A stretch of DNA of 64,000 nucleotides from Clostridiales bacterium (GCA_014799505.1 JAAVHV010000008.1:25722-89721); one strand, 5' to 3'. Counted from the first letter of the stretch, positions 37,109 to 47,803 are shown. The notes: generated by a model not told the origin, from the sequence alone. Numbers and translations are program-made.

Positions 37109-39079
37109 ATGCCCAAATTCGAAGTCGTATCGGAATACACCCCCAGCGGCGACCAGCCGGAGGCCATCGCCGCCCTGGCGGCGGGCATCGAGAACGGTTT
37201 GGACGAGCAGACCCTGCTGGGCGTCACCGGCTCGGGCAAGACCTACACCATGGCCAAGGTCATCGAGGCCGTCCAGCGGCCCACCCTGATCCTGGCCCAC
37301 AACAAGACGCTGGCGGCCCAGCTGTGCGCCGAATTCCGGGAGTTTTTCCCCAACAACGCGGTGGAGTATTTCGTATCCTACTACGACTACTACCAGCCCG
37401 AGGCGTATATCCCCCACACCGACACCTTCATCGAGAAGGACTCGTCCATCAACGAGGAGATCGACCGGCTGCGGCTGTCCGCCACGGCGTCCCTGCTGGA
37501 GCGGCGGGACGTGATCGTGGTGTCCTCCGTGTCCTGCATCTACGGCCTGGGCGAACCGGAGGACTATGGCAAAATGATGGTGGCCCTGCGGGTGGGGACG
37601 GTCATCAAAATAGAGGAGCTGCTGAAAAAGCTGGTGGCCATCCGCTACGAGCGCAACGACATCGCCTTTGAGCGCAATATGTTCCGGGTGCGGGGGGATA
37701 CCGTGGAGATCTGGCCCGCCTACTGGAAGGACACCGCCATCCGGGTGGAGTTCTTTGGGGACGAGATCGACCGGCTGTCCGAAATCAATGTGGTCACCGG
37801 AACCCCCATCCGGCGGCTGAACAACATCCCCATCTGGCCCGCCACCCACTACGTCACCCCCAAGGAGAAGATGGACGCCGCCATCCAGGAAATTTACAAG
37901 GAGATGGAGGAGCGGGTGGCCTTCTTCGAGAGCGAGGGCAAGCTCATTGAGGCCCAGCGCGTCAAGCAGCGCACCATGTACGACATCGAGATGATGCAGG
38001 AGCTGGGCTACTGCTCCGGTATTGAGAACTATTCCCGGGTCATCGAGGGCCGGCCGGTGGGCTCGCCCCCCCACACCCTGCTGGACTACTTCCCCAAGGA
38101 TTTCGTGCTGTTCATCGACGAGAGCCACGCCACCCTGCCCCAGGTGCGGGCCATGTTCAACGGCGACCGGGCGAGAAAGACCACCCTGGTGGAGTACGGC
38201 TTCCGCCTGCCCTGCGCCTTTGACAACCGGCCGCTGAAATTTGACGAGTTTGAGAAGCGGCTCAACCAGGTGGTGTATGTCTCCGCCACCCCCGGCGAGT
38301 ACGAGCGGGAGCGCTCCGGCCAGGTGGTGGAGCAGGTCATCCGGCCCACCGGCCTGCTGGACCCCAGGGTGGAGGTTCGTCCGGTGGACGGGCAGATCGA
38401 CGACCTGATCGGCGAGATCACCGAGCGTACCGCTCGGGACGAGCGGGTGCTGGTCACCACTCTCACAAAGAAAATGGCGGAGAGCCTTACCAGCTATCTG
38501 AAAAACGCGGGCATCAAGGTGCGGTATATGCACCACGACATCGACACCATCGAGCGCATGGAGATCATCCGGGATCTGCGGCTGGGCGAGTTCGACGTGC
38601 TGGTTGGCATCAACCTCTTGCGCGAGGGCCTGGACCTGCCGGAGGTGTCCCTGGTGGCCATCCTGGACGCGGACAAGGAGGGCTTCTTGCGCTCGGAGAC
38701 CTCGCTGATCCAAACCATCGGCCGGGCGGCCCGCAACGCCGACGGCATCGTGATTTTGTACGCCGACACCATCACGCCGTCCATGCGAAGAGCCATGGAC
38801 GAGACGGAGCGCCGCCGTGAAAAGCAGGACGCCTATAACCGCGCCCACGGCATTGTGCCCAAGACGGTGAAGAAGGCGGTGCGGGAGCTGATGGCGCTGT
38901 CCGGCGAGGAGAAGCCGGATTACAACGACAAGAACCTGTCCCAGATGACCAAGCTCCAGCGGATGGAGGCCATCGCCAAGCTGGAGAAGGAGATGAAGGA
39001 GGCGGCCAAGATGCTTGAATTTGAGGTGGCCGCGGCCCTGCGGGATCAGATCATCAAGCTACGGGGAGAGGGGAAGTAA
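37109..39079 (+). CDS. uvrB: Excinuclease ABC subunit B
   Basis: [38 protein letters not shown]-terminal UVR motif. Confidence 0.97.
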   Translation: MPKFEVVSEYTPSGDQPEAIAALAAGIENGLDEQTLLGVTGSGKTYTMAKVIEAVQRPTLILAHNKTLAAQLCAEFREFFPNNAVEYFVSYYDYYQPEAYIPHTDTFIEKDSSINEEIDRLRLSATASLLERRDVIVVSSVSCIYGLGEPEDYGKMMVALRVGTVIKIEELLKKLVAIRYERNDIAFERNMFRVRGDTVEIWPAYWKDTAIRVEFFGDEIDRLSEINVVTGTPIRRLNNIPIWPATHYVTPKEKMDAAIQEIYKEMEERVAFFESEGKLIEAQRVKQRTMYDIEMMQELGYCSGIENYSRVIEGRPVGSPPHTLLDYFPKDFVLFIDESHATLPQVRAMFNGDRARKTTLVEYGFRLPCAFDNRPLKFDEFEKRLNQVVYVSATPGEYERERSGQVVEQVIRPTGLLDPRVEVRPVDGQIDDLIGEITERTARDERVLVTTLTKKMAESLTSYLKNAGIKVRYMHHDIDTIERMEIIRDLRLGEFDVLVGINLLREGLDLPEVSLVAILDADKEGFLRSETSLIQTIGRAARNADGIVILYADTITPSMRRAMDETERRREKQDAYNRAHGIVPKTVKKAVRELMALSGEEKPDYNDKNLSQMTKLQRMEAIAKLEKEMKEAAKMLEFEVAAALRDQIIKLRGEGK

Positions 39080-39336
39080 TCTGTTTCTTCTTGTCCATCT
39101 ATCAGGCCGGCGTACAGCATGAGGCCTGCTTTTATCCCATAGTAAAAGGCAAGGGTGCCCCAATTGAGTTTCAAACTGCCGATGTAGTCTTTCGCTGTCA
39201 GATTATCGTCCGGGGACAGCTTCTTTTCCACCTCAAGCCATGCCTCTTTCATGGTATGGTAGGCAGGGGCAAGGAGTATTTCGTCCATCCTCGGCTCCGC
39301 ATACCGCTCGTAGAGCCATTCATAAAAAGGGTTCAT
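39046..39336 (-). CDS. Hypothetical 96-aa protein, divergent from XRE regulator
   Basis: [41 protein letters not shown]...; overlaps the uvrB 3' end tail-to-tail. Confidence 0.65.
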   Translation of the reverse strand: MNPFYEWLYERYAEPRMDEILLAPAYHTMKEAWLEVEKKLSPDDNLTAKDYIGSLKLNWGTLAFYYGIKAGLMLYAGLIDGQEETDYFPSPRSLMI

Positions 39337-39345
39337 ATGTAACCT

Positions 39346-39390
39346 CCAAATATACGATATTTATTATCGTATATTTGGATTATATACGAT
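39346..39390. promoter_or_regulatory. Operator: 14-bp perfect inverted repeat plus third half-site
   Basis: CCAAATATACGATA-TTTAT-TATCGTATATTTGG (39346-39378), then TATATACGAT (39381-39390), between divergent genes. Confidence 0.85.
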
Positions 39391-39423
39391 TTTGTAGATC
39401 GTGTCAAGTGGTGGTGAAAAATT

Positions 39424-39648
39424 ATGGAGTACAATTTAAATTTATTTGCGGAACGTCTGCGGGCATTGCGCAAGGGGCGAAAATTAAAGCAAAAAGAAAT
39501 GGCCGAATTGCTGCATTGTGCCGAACGAAATTACCAGCGATTGGAATATGGAAAGACCAACGTAACAGCGACGACCCTGATGTTCCTTTGCGATTATTTT
39601 AACGTCTCCGCCGACTATCTCTTAGGCCGCTCTGACCATAAGGAATAG
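39424..39648 (+). CDS. XRE-family HTH transcriptional regulator
   Basis: 'RLRALRKGRKLKQKEMAELLHCAERNYQRLEYGKTNVTATTLMFLCDYFNVSADYLLGR'. Confidence 0.92.
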   Translation: MEYNLNLFAERLRALRKGRKLKQKEMAELLHCAERNYQRLEYGKTNVTATTLMFLCDYFNVSADYLLGRSDHKE

Positions 39649-39656
39649 GTGAAGTT

Positions 39657-40148
39657 ATGTCCAAACAAAAAGAGGAAAAAACCAACGTCATGCGGGTCTT
39701 AGACCAAAAAAAGATCCCCTACGCCGCCCACGTCTACCCGGTCGGTGACACAGCCCCCGACGGCGTGAGCGTCGCCCAAATGCTGGGCCAGGATCCCGCC
39801 GCTGTGTTTAAAACCCTGGTGGCAAAGGGGGCGTCCGGCGGGTACTACGTGTTCGACATCCCGGTGGCGGACACCCTGGACTTGAAAAAAGCGGCGAAAG
39901 CCGTAGGCGAGAAATCCATCGCCATGCTGCCGGCCCGCGAGCTGCTGCCCCTGACGGGGTACGTCCACGGCGGCTGTTCCCCGGTGGGGATGAAAAAGCG
40001 GTTTCCCACCGTGTTCCATGAGAGCTGTCTGGATCATGAAACCATCTGCGTCTCCGCCGGAAAAATCGGCTTCCAGGTAGAGGCGAAGCCTGCCGATCTC
40101 ATCGCCCTGGTGGGTGGGACGACGGCAGATGTGATCATGGAGGGATAG
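39657..40148 (+). CDS. ybaK: Cys-tRNA(Pro)/Cys-tRNA(Cys) deacylase, YbaK family
   Basis: KTNVMRVLDQKKIPYAAHVY; VHGGCSPVGMKK signature. Confidence 0.93.
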   Translation: MSKQKEEKTNVMRVLDQKKIPYAAHVYPVGDTAPDGVSVAQMLGQDPAAVFKTLVAKGASGGYYVFDIPVADTLDLKKAAKAVGEKSIAMLPARELLPLTGYVHGGCSPVGMKKRFPTVFHESCLDHETICVSAGKIGFQVEAKPADLIALVGGTTADVIMEG

Positions 40149-40152
40149 AGAG

Positions 40153-41115
40153 ATGACAGAGCAGTCCAACAAAATCATGGCCGAGATGCAGGTGCGCAAA
40201 TCCAAAAAGCAAAAGGAAAGCTTCCGCGCCTGGCTGTGCGGGGAGCTGGAGGCGGCGGGGTACGCCCCCACGGTGGAGAAGGGCCTCGCCGCCCGGAACG
40301 TAGTGGTGGGCGACCCGGACAAGGCCCAGGTGCTGCTCACCGCCCACTATGACACTCAGGCAGTGCTACCCATCCCCAACTTCATCACCCCACGCAATCT
40401 GTTTTTCTTCCTGCTTTACCAGATCGCCATCGTCCTGCCGCTGTTCATCGTGCTCGGCGTGGTGGAGGGCGTGCTCCTCTCCGTAGGAAACGCGCTGGGG
40501 GCAGGGGATACGCTGGCGGGCACATTGGTGCTGACGATCTTGATGCCTTTGACCTCCATGGGCATCTGCGTCTTTTTCATCTGGTGGATCCTGGACGGCA
40601 AAGCCAACAAACACACCGCCAACGACAACACCAGCGGCGTGCTCACGCTCGTGGAGACCGCCCTGGCCCTGCCCCCGGAGCACCGGGATCGGGTGTGCTT
40701 CGTGTTCTTCGACAACGAGGAGAAGGGAATGTTTGGCTCCGCCGCCTTTGCGAAGAAGCACAAGCAGGCGAAGAAGAAAACCACCGTACTCAACTTCGAC
40801 TGCGTGGGCGATGGGGACTCCATCCAATTCTTCCCCCAAAAAAAGCTGAAAAAGGACGAGGACGCCCTCCGGTGCATCGAGGCCGCCTTTCTCCCCGCCG
40901 GGGGCAAGGACGTGCAGGTGGTGCGCAGTTTCAGTATGTACCCCTCCGACAACGCCAATTTCAAGCGGGGCGCGGGCGTATGCGCGCTGAAACACAAAAA
41001 AATCGTCGGCTACTACATGGACCGCATCCACACCAGCAAGGACACTGTGCTGGACGAGGCCAACATCGCCCTGCTGCGGGACGGGGCCCTGCGGTACATC
41101 GCCGGGCTGGACTGA
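40153..41115 (+). CDS. M28-family metallopeptidase with inserted TM segments
   Basis: LLTAHYDTQ, NDNTSGV, FVFFDNEEKGMFGS metal/catalytic motifs; TM pair in between. Confidence 0.8.
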   Translation: MTEQSNKIMAEMQVRKSKKQKESFRAWLCGELEAAGYAPTVEKGLAARNVVVGDPDKAQVLLTAHYDTQAVLPIPNFITPRNLFFFLLYQIAIVLPLFIVLGVVEGVLLSVGNALGAGDTLAGTLVLTILMPLTSMGICVFFIWWILDGKANKHTANDNTSGVLTLVETALALPPEHRDRVCFVFFDNEEKGMFGSAAFAKKHKQAKKKTTVLNFDCVGDGDSIQFFPQKKLKKDEDALRCIEAAFLPAGGKDVQVVRSFSMYPSDNANFKRGAGVCALKHKKIVGYYMDRIHTSKDTVLDEANIALLRDGALRYIAGLD

Positions 41116-41131
41116 CAAGGAGGACAAATCC

Positions 41132-41515
41132 ATGAAATATGAATGGCTGGACAAATATCTGCTGGACAAGCCCGGCGCGGAGAAAGACTATAAGCTGGAA
41201 TGGGGCTGGCACCGCTACATGGTGCGGGGCAAGCTGTTCGCCGCCGTGTGCTCCCCCCGTGGGATGAAGGACGAGCGCTACAACGACCACGACCTGGTGA
41301 ACCTCAAGTGCGACCCCCGGCTGGCTGAGGCGTTCCGGGAGCAGTACCCCGAAATCCTCCCCGGCTTCTACTGCGATAAGCGGCTGTGGGTGGCCGCCCT
41401 GCTGGACGGGGAGCTGCCGGACATCGTATTGCGCGACCTGTGCGATATGTCCTACGAACTGGTGCTATCCAAGCTGCCCAAGTACGTGCAGAAGGAGCTG
41501 AAGGGCGATGGCTGA
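41132..41515 (+). CDS. MmcQ/YjbR-family protein
   Basis: 'FAAVCSPRGMKDERYNDHDLVNLKCDPRLAEAFREQYPEILPGFYCDKRLWVAALLDGELPDIVLRDLCDMSYELVLSKLPK'. Confidence 0.8.
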   Translation: MKYEWLDKYLLDKPGAEKDYKLEWGWHRYMVRGKLFAAVCSPRGMKDERYNDHDLVNLKCDPRLAEAFREQYPEILPGFYCDKRLWVAALLDGELPDIVLRDLCDMSYELVLSKLPKYVQKELKGDG

Positions 41516-41810
41516 GCTTGGCCTCTATCCCTGCCCCTGCTGCGGGTATCTCACCTTTCCCGTCCTAAAGGAGGACGCAATCGCCTATATCTGCCCGGTG
41601 TGCTTTTGGGAGAACGACGTGTTTGACCCCGGCGAGGACGATCCCAGCGACGAGAACCGTGGCATGACCCTGCGCCAGGGCCGGGAGAACTTCAAGCAGT
41701 ACGGCGCGGTGCGGCCCGATCTGGTTCAGTATGTCCGTCCGCCCCGACCGGTCGAAATCCCACCCGGTTTGTCCGATTCTCACAACATTTCCAATGAAAG
41801 CAGGGGTTGA
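41508..41810 (+). CDS. CPCC-type cysteine-rich protein
   Basis: 'YPCPCCGYLTF..YICPVCFWENDVFDPGEDDPSDENRGMTLRQGRENF'. Confidence 0.8.
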   Translation: MAELGLYPCPCCGYLTFPVLKEDAIAYICPVCFWENDVFDPGEDDPSDENRGMTLRQGRENFKQYGAVRPDLVQYVRPPRPVEIPPGLSDSHNISNESRG

Positions 41811-41835
41811 CATTAAAAATTCGTTTCATTATTCT
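41807..41835 (+). promoter_or_regulatory. Putative uvrA promoter with degenerate LexA-like spacer
   Basis: TTGACA, 17-nt spacer (TTAAAAATTCGTTTCAT), TATTCT. Confidence 0.6.
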
Positions 41836-41878
41836 ATAGTTCGGGCCCAAATTTTACAGATACTAAGGAGAAATATCC

Positions 41879-44707
41879 ATGCAGGATAAAATCGTCATCA
41901 AAGGCGCACGAGAAAACAACCTGAAAAACATTGACGTCACCATCCCCCGGGACAAGCTGGTGGTACTCACCGGCCTGTCCGGATCGGGCAAGTCCTCCCT
42001 GGCCTTTGAGACGCTGTACGCCGAGGGCCAGCGGCGGTATGTGGAGTCCCTGTCCTCCTACGCCCGGATGTTTCTGGGCCAGATGGAGAAGCCGGACGTG
42101 GACTACATCGAGGGGCTGTCCCCCGCCATCTCCATCGACCAGAAGACCACCTCCAAAAACCCCCGCTCCACCGTGGGCACGGTGACGGAGATTTACGACT
42201 ACCTGCGCCTGCTGTGGGCCCGGGTGGGCACCCCCCACTGCCCCAACTGCGGCAAGGAGATCAAGCAGCAGACCATCGACCAGATCATCGACCAGGTGAT
42301 GACCCTGCCCGAGGCCACCCGCATCCAGGTGCTGGCCCCCGTGATCCGGGGAAAGAAGGGCGAGCACAATAAGGTGTTCGAGGACGCGCGCAAGTCGGGC
42401 TACGTCCGCGTCCGCGCCGACGGCTCCTTATACGACCTCACCGAGGAGATCAAGCTGGACAAAAACAAAAAGCACTCCATCGAGATCGTGGTGGACCGTC
42501 TGGTCATCCGGGAGGACATCACCCGGCGGCTCACCGACAGCGTGGAGGTGGCCTCCAACCTGTCCGGCGGCATCGTGATCATCAACGTCCTGGGCGATGA
42601 GGAGCGGGATATCCTGTTCTCCCAGAACTACGCCTGCGAGGACTGCGGCGTGTCCATCGACGAGCTCACCCCCCGTATGTTCTCCTTCAACAACCCCTTT
42701 GGCGCCTGCCCCGCCTGCACCGGCCTGGGCAGCCAGATGAAAATAGACCCGGACCGCATCATCCCCAACCGTTCCCTGTCCATCCTGGAGGGGGCCATCA
42801 CCGCCTCCGGCTGGAACCACATCAAGTCGGACGGCATCTCCCGGATGTACTTTGACGCCCTGGCGAAAAAGTACCGCTTTAAGCTCACAGACCCGGTGGA
42901 GAAGCTGTCCGGCGAGGTGATGGACATCATCCTCTACGGCACCAAGGGGGAAAAGCTGACCCTGAACTACGACCAGCCCCGGGGCAAGGGCACGCTGTAC
43001 CAGCCCTTCGAGGGCATTGTGAACAACCTGGAGCGCCGCTACCGGGAGACCCAGTCCGACGCCATGAAGCGGGAGATTGAGGAGTGCATGAGCGAGTGCC
43101 CCTGCCCCACCTGCCAGGGCAAGCGGCTCAAGCGGGAGGCGCTTGCGGTCACTGTGGGGGGCAGCTCCATCCACGACTTCTGCGAGAAGCCGGTGGACGA
43201 GGCCCTGGCCTTCCTGGACACCGTCACCCTCACCGAGACGCAGAACATGATCGCCGACCAAATCTTGAAGGAAATCCGCTCCCGGCTGGGCTTTTTGCGC
43301 TCGGTGGGCCTGCAATACCTGACCCTGACCCGTCAGGCGGGCACCCTGTCCGGCGGCGAGAGCCAGCGCATCCGGCTGGCCACCCAGATCGGCTCCTCCC
43401 TGATGGGGGTGCTGTATATCCTGGACGAGCCCTCCATCGGCCTGCACCAGCGGGACAACGACCTGCTGCTGGGCACCTTGAAGCACCTCCGGGACCTGGG
43501 CAATACCCTCATCGTGGTGGAACACGACGAGGACACCATGCGGGCGGCGGACTACATCGTGGACATCGGCCCCGGCGCGGGCGTCCACGGCGGCCAGGTG
43601 GTGGCCTGCGGCACCGCCCAGCAGGTCATGGACACCCCCGGCTCCGTCACCGGCGACTATCTGGCGGGGCGGAAAAAGGTACCCGTTCCCGCAGAGCGGC
43701 GGCAGGGCAGCGGCCACACCCTCACCGTGCGCGGCGCGGCGGAAAACAATCTGCGGCACATCGACGTGAGCTTCCCGCTGGGAACGTTTATCGCCGTCAC
43801 CGGCGTGTCCGGCTCGGGCAAGTCATCGCTGGTGAACGAGATTTTGTACAAACGGCTGGGCGCGGAGCTGAACCGCACCAAGGCCCGCCCAGGCAAACAC
43901 GACGGCATGGAGGGCATCGAGCACCTGGACAAGGTCATCGCCATCGACCAGTCCCCCATCGGCCGCACCCCGCGGTCAAACCCCGCCACCTATACGGGGC
44001 TGTTCAATGACATCCGGGATCTGTTCGCCTCCACCCCGGACGCCAAAAGCCGCGGTTACGGCCCGGGCCGGTTCTCCTTCAACGTCCGGGGCGGGCGGTG
44101 CGAAGCCTGCTCCGGTGACGGCCTTCTCAAGATCGAGATGCACTTCCTTCCAGACATATACGTGCCCTGCGAGGTGTGCAAGGGCAAGCGGTACAACCGG
44201 GAGACGCTGGAGGTGCGCTATAAGGGCAAGAACATCCACGAGGTGCTGGAGATGACGGTGGAGGAAGCCCTGCCCTTCTTTGAGAATCTGCCCAAGCTGT
44301 ACAACCGGGTTAAGACCCTGAAAGAAGTGGGCCTGGGCTATGTGAAGCTGGGCCAGCCCTCCACCACCCTGTCCGGCGGCGAGGCCCAGCGGGTAAAACT
44401 GGCCACCGAGCTGTCCAAGCAGTCCACCGGCTCCACCATCTATATCCTGGACGAGCCCACCACCGGCCTGCACACCGCCGACGTCCACCAGCTGGTGGAT
44501 GTGCTCCAGCGGTTCGTGGACAACGGAAACACAGTGGTGGTCATCGAACACAACCTTGACGTCATCAAGACGGCGGATTATATTATAGATTTAGGGCCAG
44601 AGGGCGGCTCCGGCGGCGGCAGCGTGGTGTGCACCGGCACGCCCGAGCAGGTGGCCCAGTGCCCCGAGAGCTACACGGGCAAATATCTGAAAACGGTGCT
44701 GAAGTAA
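41879..44707 (+). CDS. uvrA: Excinuclease ABC subunit A
   Basis: [35 protein letters not shown]; two ABC cassettes, zinc motifs. Confidence 0.98.
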   Translation: MQDKIVIKGARENNLKNIDVTIPRDKLVVLTGLSGSGKSSLAFETLYAEGQRRYVESLSSYARMFLGQMEKPDVDYIEGLSPAISIDQKTTSKNPRSTVGTVTEIYDYLRLLWARVGTPHCPNCGKEIKQQTIDQIIDQVMTLPEATRIQVLAPVIRGKKGEHNKVFEDARKSGYVRVRADGSLYDLTEEIKLDKNKKHSIEIVVDRLVIREDITRRLTDSVEVASNLSGGIVIINVLGDEERDILFSQNYACEDCGVSIDELTPRMFSFNNPFGACPACTGLGSQMKIDPDRIIPNRSLSILEGAITASGWNHIKSDGISRMYFDALAKKYRFKLTDPVEKLSGEVMDIILYGTKGEKLTLNYDQPRGKGTLYQPFEGIVNNLERRYRETQSDAMKREIEECMSECPCPTCQGKRLKREALAVTVGGSSIHDFCEKPVDEALAFLDTVTLTETQNMIADQILKEIRSRLGFLRSVGLQYLTLTRQAGTLSGGESQRIRLATQIGSSLMGVLYILDEPSIGLHQRDNDLLLGTLKHLRDLGNTLIVVEHDEDTMRAADYIVDIGPGAGVHGGQVVACGTAQQVMDTPGSVTGDYLAGRKKVPVPAERRQGSGHTLTVRGAAENNLRHIDVSFPLGTFIAVTGVSGSGKSSLVNEILYKRLGAELNRTKARPGKHDGMEGIEHLDKVIAIDQSPIGRTPRSNPATYTGLFNDIRDLFASTPDAKSRGYGPGRFSFNVRGGRCEACSGDGLLKIEMHFLPDIYVPCEVCKGKRYNRETLEVRYKGKNIHEVLEMTVEEALPFFENLPKLYNRVKTLKEVGLGYVKLGQPSTTLSGGEAQRVKLATELSKQSTGSTIYILDEPTTGLHTADVHQLVDVLQRFVDNGNTVVVIEHNLDVIKTADYIIDLGPEGGSGGGSVVCTGTPEQVAQCPESYTGKYLKTVLK

Positions 44708-44719
44708 AAGGAGCAGACC

Positions 44720-45208
44720 ATGGAGCTGAATCTGCAATGGCTGATGGAAACCATGATGGGGGAGTTCACCCTCACCGTGCTGTTTTCTATGATCCCGGTG
44801 GTGGAGCTGCGGGGGGGCATCCCCTTTGGCGTGACCCTGGGCCTGCCGGTGTGGGCCGCCTTTATCGCCGCCGTCATCGGCAACCTGATCCCCGTCCCCT
44901 TCATCATCGTCTACATCCGGCGGATCCTCCAGTGGATGCGGGAGCGGATCCCCAGGCTGAACCGGCTGGTGGACGCGCTGGAGCGTAAGGCCCATCTGAA
45001 AGGGCGGCGGGTGAGCAAGTACAAATACCTGGGGCTGGCCATTTTTGTGGCCATCCCCCTGCCCGGCACTGGGGCATGGACCGGGGCGCTGGCGGCAGCG
45101 TTCCTGGATATGCCATTGCGTCGCGCCCTCCCCTCGGTGATCGCCGGGGTGGTGACGGCGGGCCTTGCCATCAGCATTTTGACCTACGGAGTCGCCAGCT
45201 TAATCTGA
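44720..45208 (+). CDS. Small multidrug export protein-like (COG2426) membrane protein
   Basis: 'MIPVVELRGGIPFGVTLGLPVWAAF' and 'AIPLPGTGAWTGALAAAFLDMPLRRAL'. Confidence 0.85.
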   Translation: MELNLQWLMETMMGEFTLTVLFSMIPVVELRGGIPFGVTLGLPVWAAFIAAVIGNLIPVPFIIVYIRRILQWMRERIPRLNRLVDALERKAHLKGRRVSKYKYLGLAIFVAIPLPGTGAWTGALAAAFLDMPLRRALPSVIAGVVTAGLAISILTYGVASLI

Positions 45209-45210
45209 TT

Positions 45211-45237
45211 TCTTTCCCCGCCGCAGGCGGGGAAAGA
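45211..45237 (+). terminator. Stem-loop terminator
   Basis: TCTTTCCCCGCC-GCA-GGCGGGGAAAGA. Confidence 0.65.
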
Positions 45238-45265
45238 ATTAAGCATAAACTGGGAGGAGAAAATC

Positions 45266-45853
45266 ATGTATCTCTATCTGGTGCGCCACGGCCAGTCCAC
45301 CGGCAATGAGCGGCAGCTGTTTTTCGGCGTGCGGGATTATCCCCTCACCGAGCTGGGCCGGGAGCAGGCCCGTCAGGCGGCGGACAAACTGAACGAGGTG
45401 GAATTTACCCACTGCGTGGCCAGTCCCCTGTCCCGGGCGTGGGACACTGCCATGATCTGCACCGAGGGCCGGTTCGTGGTTCCGGAAGCCTGCCCCGCCC
45501 TGCGGGAGCAGGACATGGGGGAGCTGGAGGGCTTGACCTGGGGCGCGGCGGAGGCCCGTTTCGGCGACCACATCGGCCGGCTCCTGTCGGACTGGTTCCA
45601 CACCACGCCCTCCGGCGGGGAACCGCCCCAGCAGATGATGGAGCGGGTGGGCGGCTGCGTGGATGAGTTGATCCGGCGGGACGCGGACACCCTGGTGGTG
45701 GCCCACAACGGCTCGCTGTCCCTCATCCTGCACCACCTGGGACTGGTGGGGGAACAGGATCTGCTCCGCCCGGACTGGTTCTTCCGCCACGGAACTTACT
45801 CCTCCATCCACATAGATGAAAACGGGGCGGAGCTGGTGTCCTTCAACCGGTGA
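45266..45853 (+). CDS. Histidine phosphatase family protein
   Basis: LYLVRHGQSTGNERQLFFG; VVAHNGSLSL. Confidence 0.93.
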   Translation: MYLYLVRHGQSTGNERQLFFGVRDYPLTELGREQARQAADKLNEVEFTHCVASPLSRAWDTAMICTEGRFVVPEACPALREQDMGELEGLTWGAAEARFGDHIGRLLSDWFHTTPSGGEPPQQMMERVGGCVDELIRRDADTLVVAHNGSLSLILHHLGLVGEQDLLRPDWFFRHGTYSSIHIDENGAELVSFNR

Positions 45854-45908
45854 CAAAAAAACGTCTGCCGCCATAGAATACCTCAGTTTCAATGAGGAGG
45901 CGGCGGAA

Positions 45909-46220
45909 ATGACGGAAGTCCTTCAATTTTTGGCGGTGCTGCTGGCGGCCTTCGGGCTGGTGAGCCTGGGGTGGCTGGCGGTAGGCGCGCTGCTGCTGCC
46001 GGGGGTGTGCCCCGCCCGGATGGTGATAGACGCAAAAGGGGACGGCGGCGGGTTGGAGCAGACCGTCAAAGCCCTGCTGTGGCTGCGGCGCACCGGACTG
46101 TGGTGGGGCGAGGTGGTCATTGAGGATCGCGGCCTGGACGAGGGCGGCGCGGCCCTAGCCCATGCCCTGGCGGAACAGAACGGCGTCCGCCTTTCTGGGA
46201 GCGGCCCGGATCACGTTTAG
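45909..46220 (+). CDS. Small hypothetical membrane-anchored protein
   Basis: N-terminal TM, 'KALLWLRRTGLWWGEVVIEDRGLDEGG'. Confidence 0.6.
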   Translation: MTEVLQFLAVLLAAFGLVSLGWLAVGALLLPGVCPARMVIDAKGDGGGLEQTVKALLWLRRTGLWWGEVVIEDRGLDEGGAALAHALAEQNGVRLSGSGPDHV

Positions 46221-46223
46221 AAT

Positions 46224-46239
46224 CGTTTCACGTGAAACG
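46224..46239. promoter_or_regulatory. parS-like centromere site (ParB/Spo0J)
   Basis: CGTTTCACGTGAAACG; central 14 bp GTTTCACGTGAAAC identical to the bacterial parS consensus. Confidence 0.85.
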
Positions 46240-46280
46240 TATGTTCTAATTTAATTGACAAAAGAAATGAGGAATGCACC

Positions 46281-47777
46281 ATGGAACTGAAGGAAGCACT
46301 GGCCAAACTGGCCGAACTGCAAAAGAAGCTGTACGCCTACCAGGCGGCGTCCTCCTCCCTGTACCTGGACGGCACCACCGTGGCCCCCAAGGACACCGCC
46401 GAGGGCCGGGGCGTGGCCCTGGGCATCCTGGCCGGGGAGCGCCACAAGCTGTTCTCCGCCCCCGAGGTGGGGGAGCTGCTGGACTTCCTGTGGGCGCGGA
46501 AGGATGAATTGGAGCACCCCGTCCGCCGCCAGGTGGAGGAGCTGCGCCGCTCCTACGCCCAGCTCACCCGCATCCCGGCGGATGAGTACATGGAGTATGC
46601 CATGCTCACCAACGAGGCCAGCGACGTGTGGCACCGGGCCAAGGAAAAGAGCGACTTTGAACTGTTCCGCCCGGTGCTGGAGAAGCTGGTGGCCTTCAAC
46701 ATCAAATGCGCCGGTTACTATGACAGCACCTAGGCTCCATAAGACGCCCTGCTCAACGAGTACGAGCGCGGGGTGGATATGAAGTATTTGGATCAGTTTT
46801 TCGCCACCCTCCGGGAGCGCATCGTCCCCCTTATCCACGCCATTGGGGAGAAGGAGCAGATCGATGACAGCTTCCTGTGGCGCCCCTATCCCGTGGAGGC
46901 CCAGCGGAAGTTCTCCGACTACCTCATGGAGGTGCTGGGGCTTGACCGCGCCCACTGCACCATCGGCGAGACGGAGCATCCCTACACTCTGGAATTCAAC
47001 AACAAGGACGTGCGCATCACCACCAATTATGACGAGGGCAATGTGAGCTTCTCCATGTACTCCGTCATCCACGAGGGCGGCCACGCCAAGTATGAGCTGG
47101 GCATCTCCGACGACCTCCAGTACACCTGTCTGGCCGGCGGCGTGTCCATGGGCGTCCACGAGAGCCAGTCCCGGTTCTACGAAAACCTGATTGGCCGCTC
47201 CAAGCCCTTTATTGAGGCCATCTTCCCCAAGATGCGGGAGTTCTTCCCCGAGCAGCTCGCCGACGTGACGGCGGAGCAGTTCTACCGCGCCGTCAACAAG
47301 GCCCAGCCCTCCCTCATCCGCACCGAGGCGGACGAGCTGACCTACTGCCTCCACGTCATGGTGCGCTATGAGATCGAAAAGCAGCTCATTGGCGGCACGC
47401 TGGCGGTCAAGGACGTGCCCGCCACCTGGAACCGGCTGTACAAGGAATACCTGGGCGTGGACGTGCCTGATGACAAGCGGGGCTGCCTCCAGGACAGCCA
47501 CTGGTCCGGCGGCTCCTTCGGCTACTTCCCCTCCTATGCCCTGGGCAGCGCCTACGGCGCCCAGATGCTGCGCAACATGGAGCAGGACATCGACGTGTGG
47601 GGCCCCGTCTCCAAGGGCGACCTGTCCCAGGTGTCCAATTGGCTGAGGGAAAAGGTTCATCAGTACGGCGGCCTGATGGAGCCCGCCGACGTGGTAAAGA
47701 ACGCCTGCGGTGACTTCGATCCCACCGTGTTTGCCGACTACCTGGAGAAGAAATACAGCGAACTGTACGGGCTGTAA
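46281..47777 (+). pseudogene. M32-family carboxypeptidase (carboxypeptidase Taq-type) interrupted by two in-frame stops
   Basis: Both halves in the same frame; break reads YYDST-TAG-AP-TAA-DALLNEYERGVDMKYLDQFF; zinc motif region HEGGHAKYE intact. Confidence 0.8.
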
Positions 47778-47803
47778 TCGGGCACAAAATCAATCCAAAC
47801 CAC

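Noticed and set aside
39424-41810. Defence island centred on XRE, YbaK, M28, MmcQ and CPCC genes
   Set aside because: No nuclease, NTPase or other effector hallmark; the genes are common housekeeping/accessory families.
46731-46742. Programmed stop-codon recoding (e.g. pyrrolysine at TAG) in the M32 gene
   Set aside because: Two different stops (TAG and TAA) occur within four codons; no recoding element or Pyl machinery seen in the window. Point-mutation pseudogene or error is simpler.
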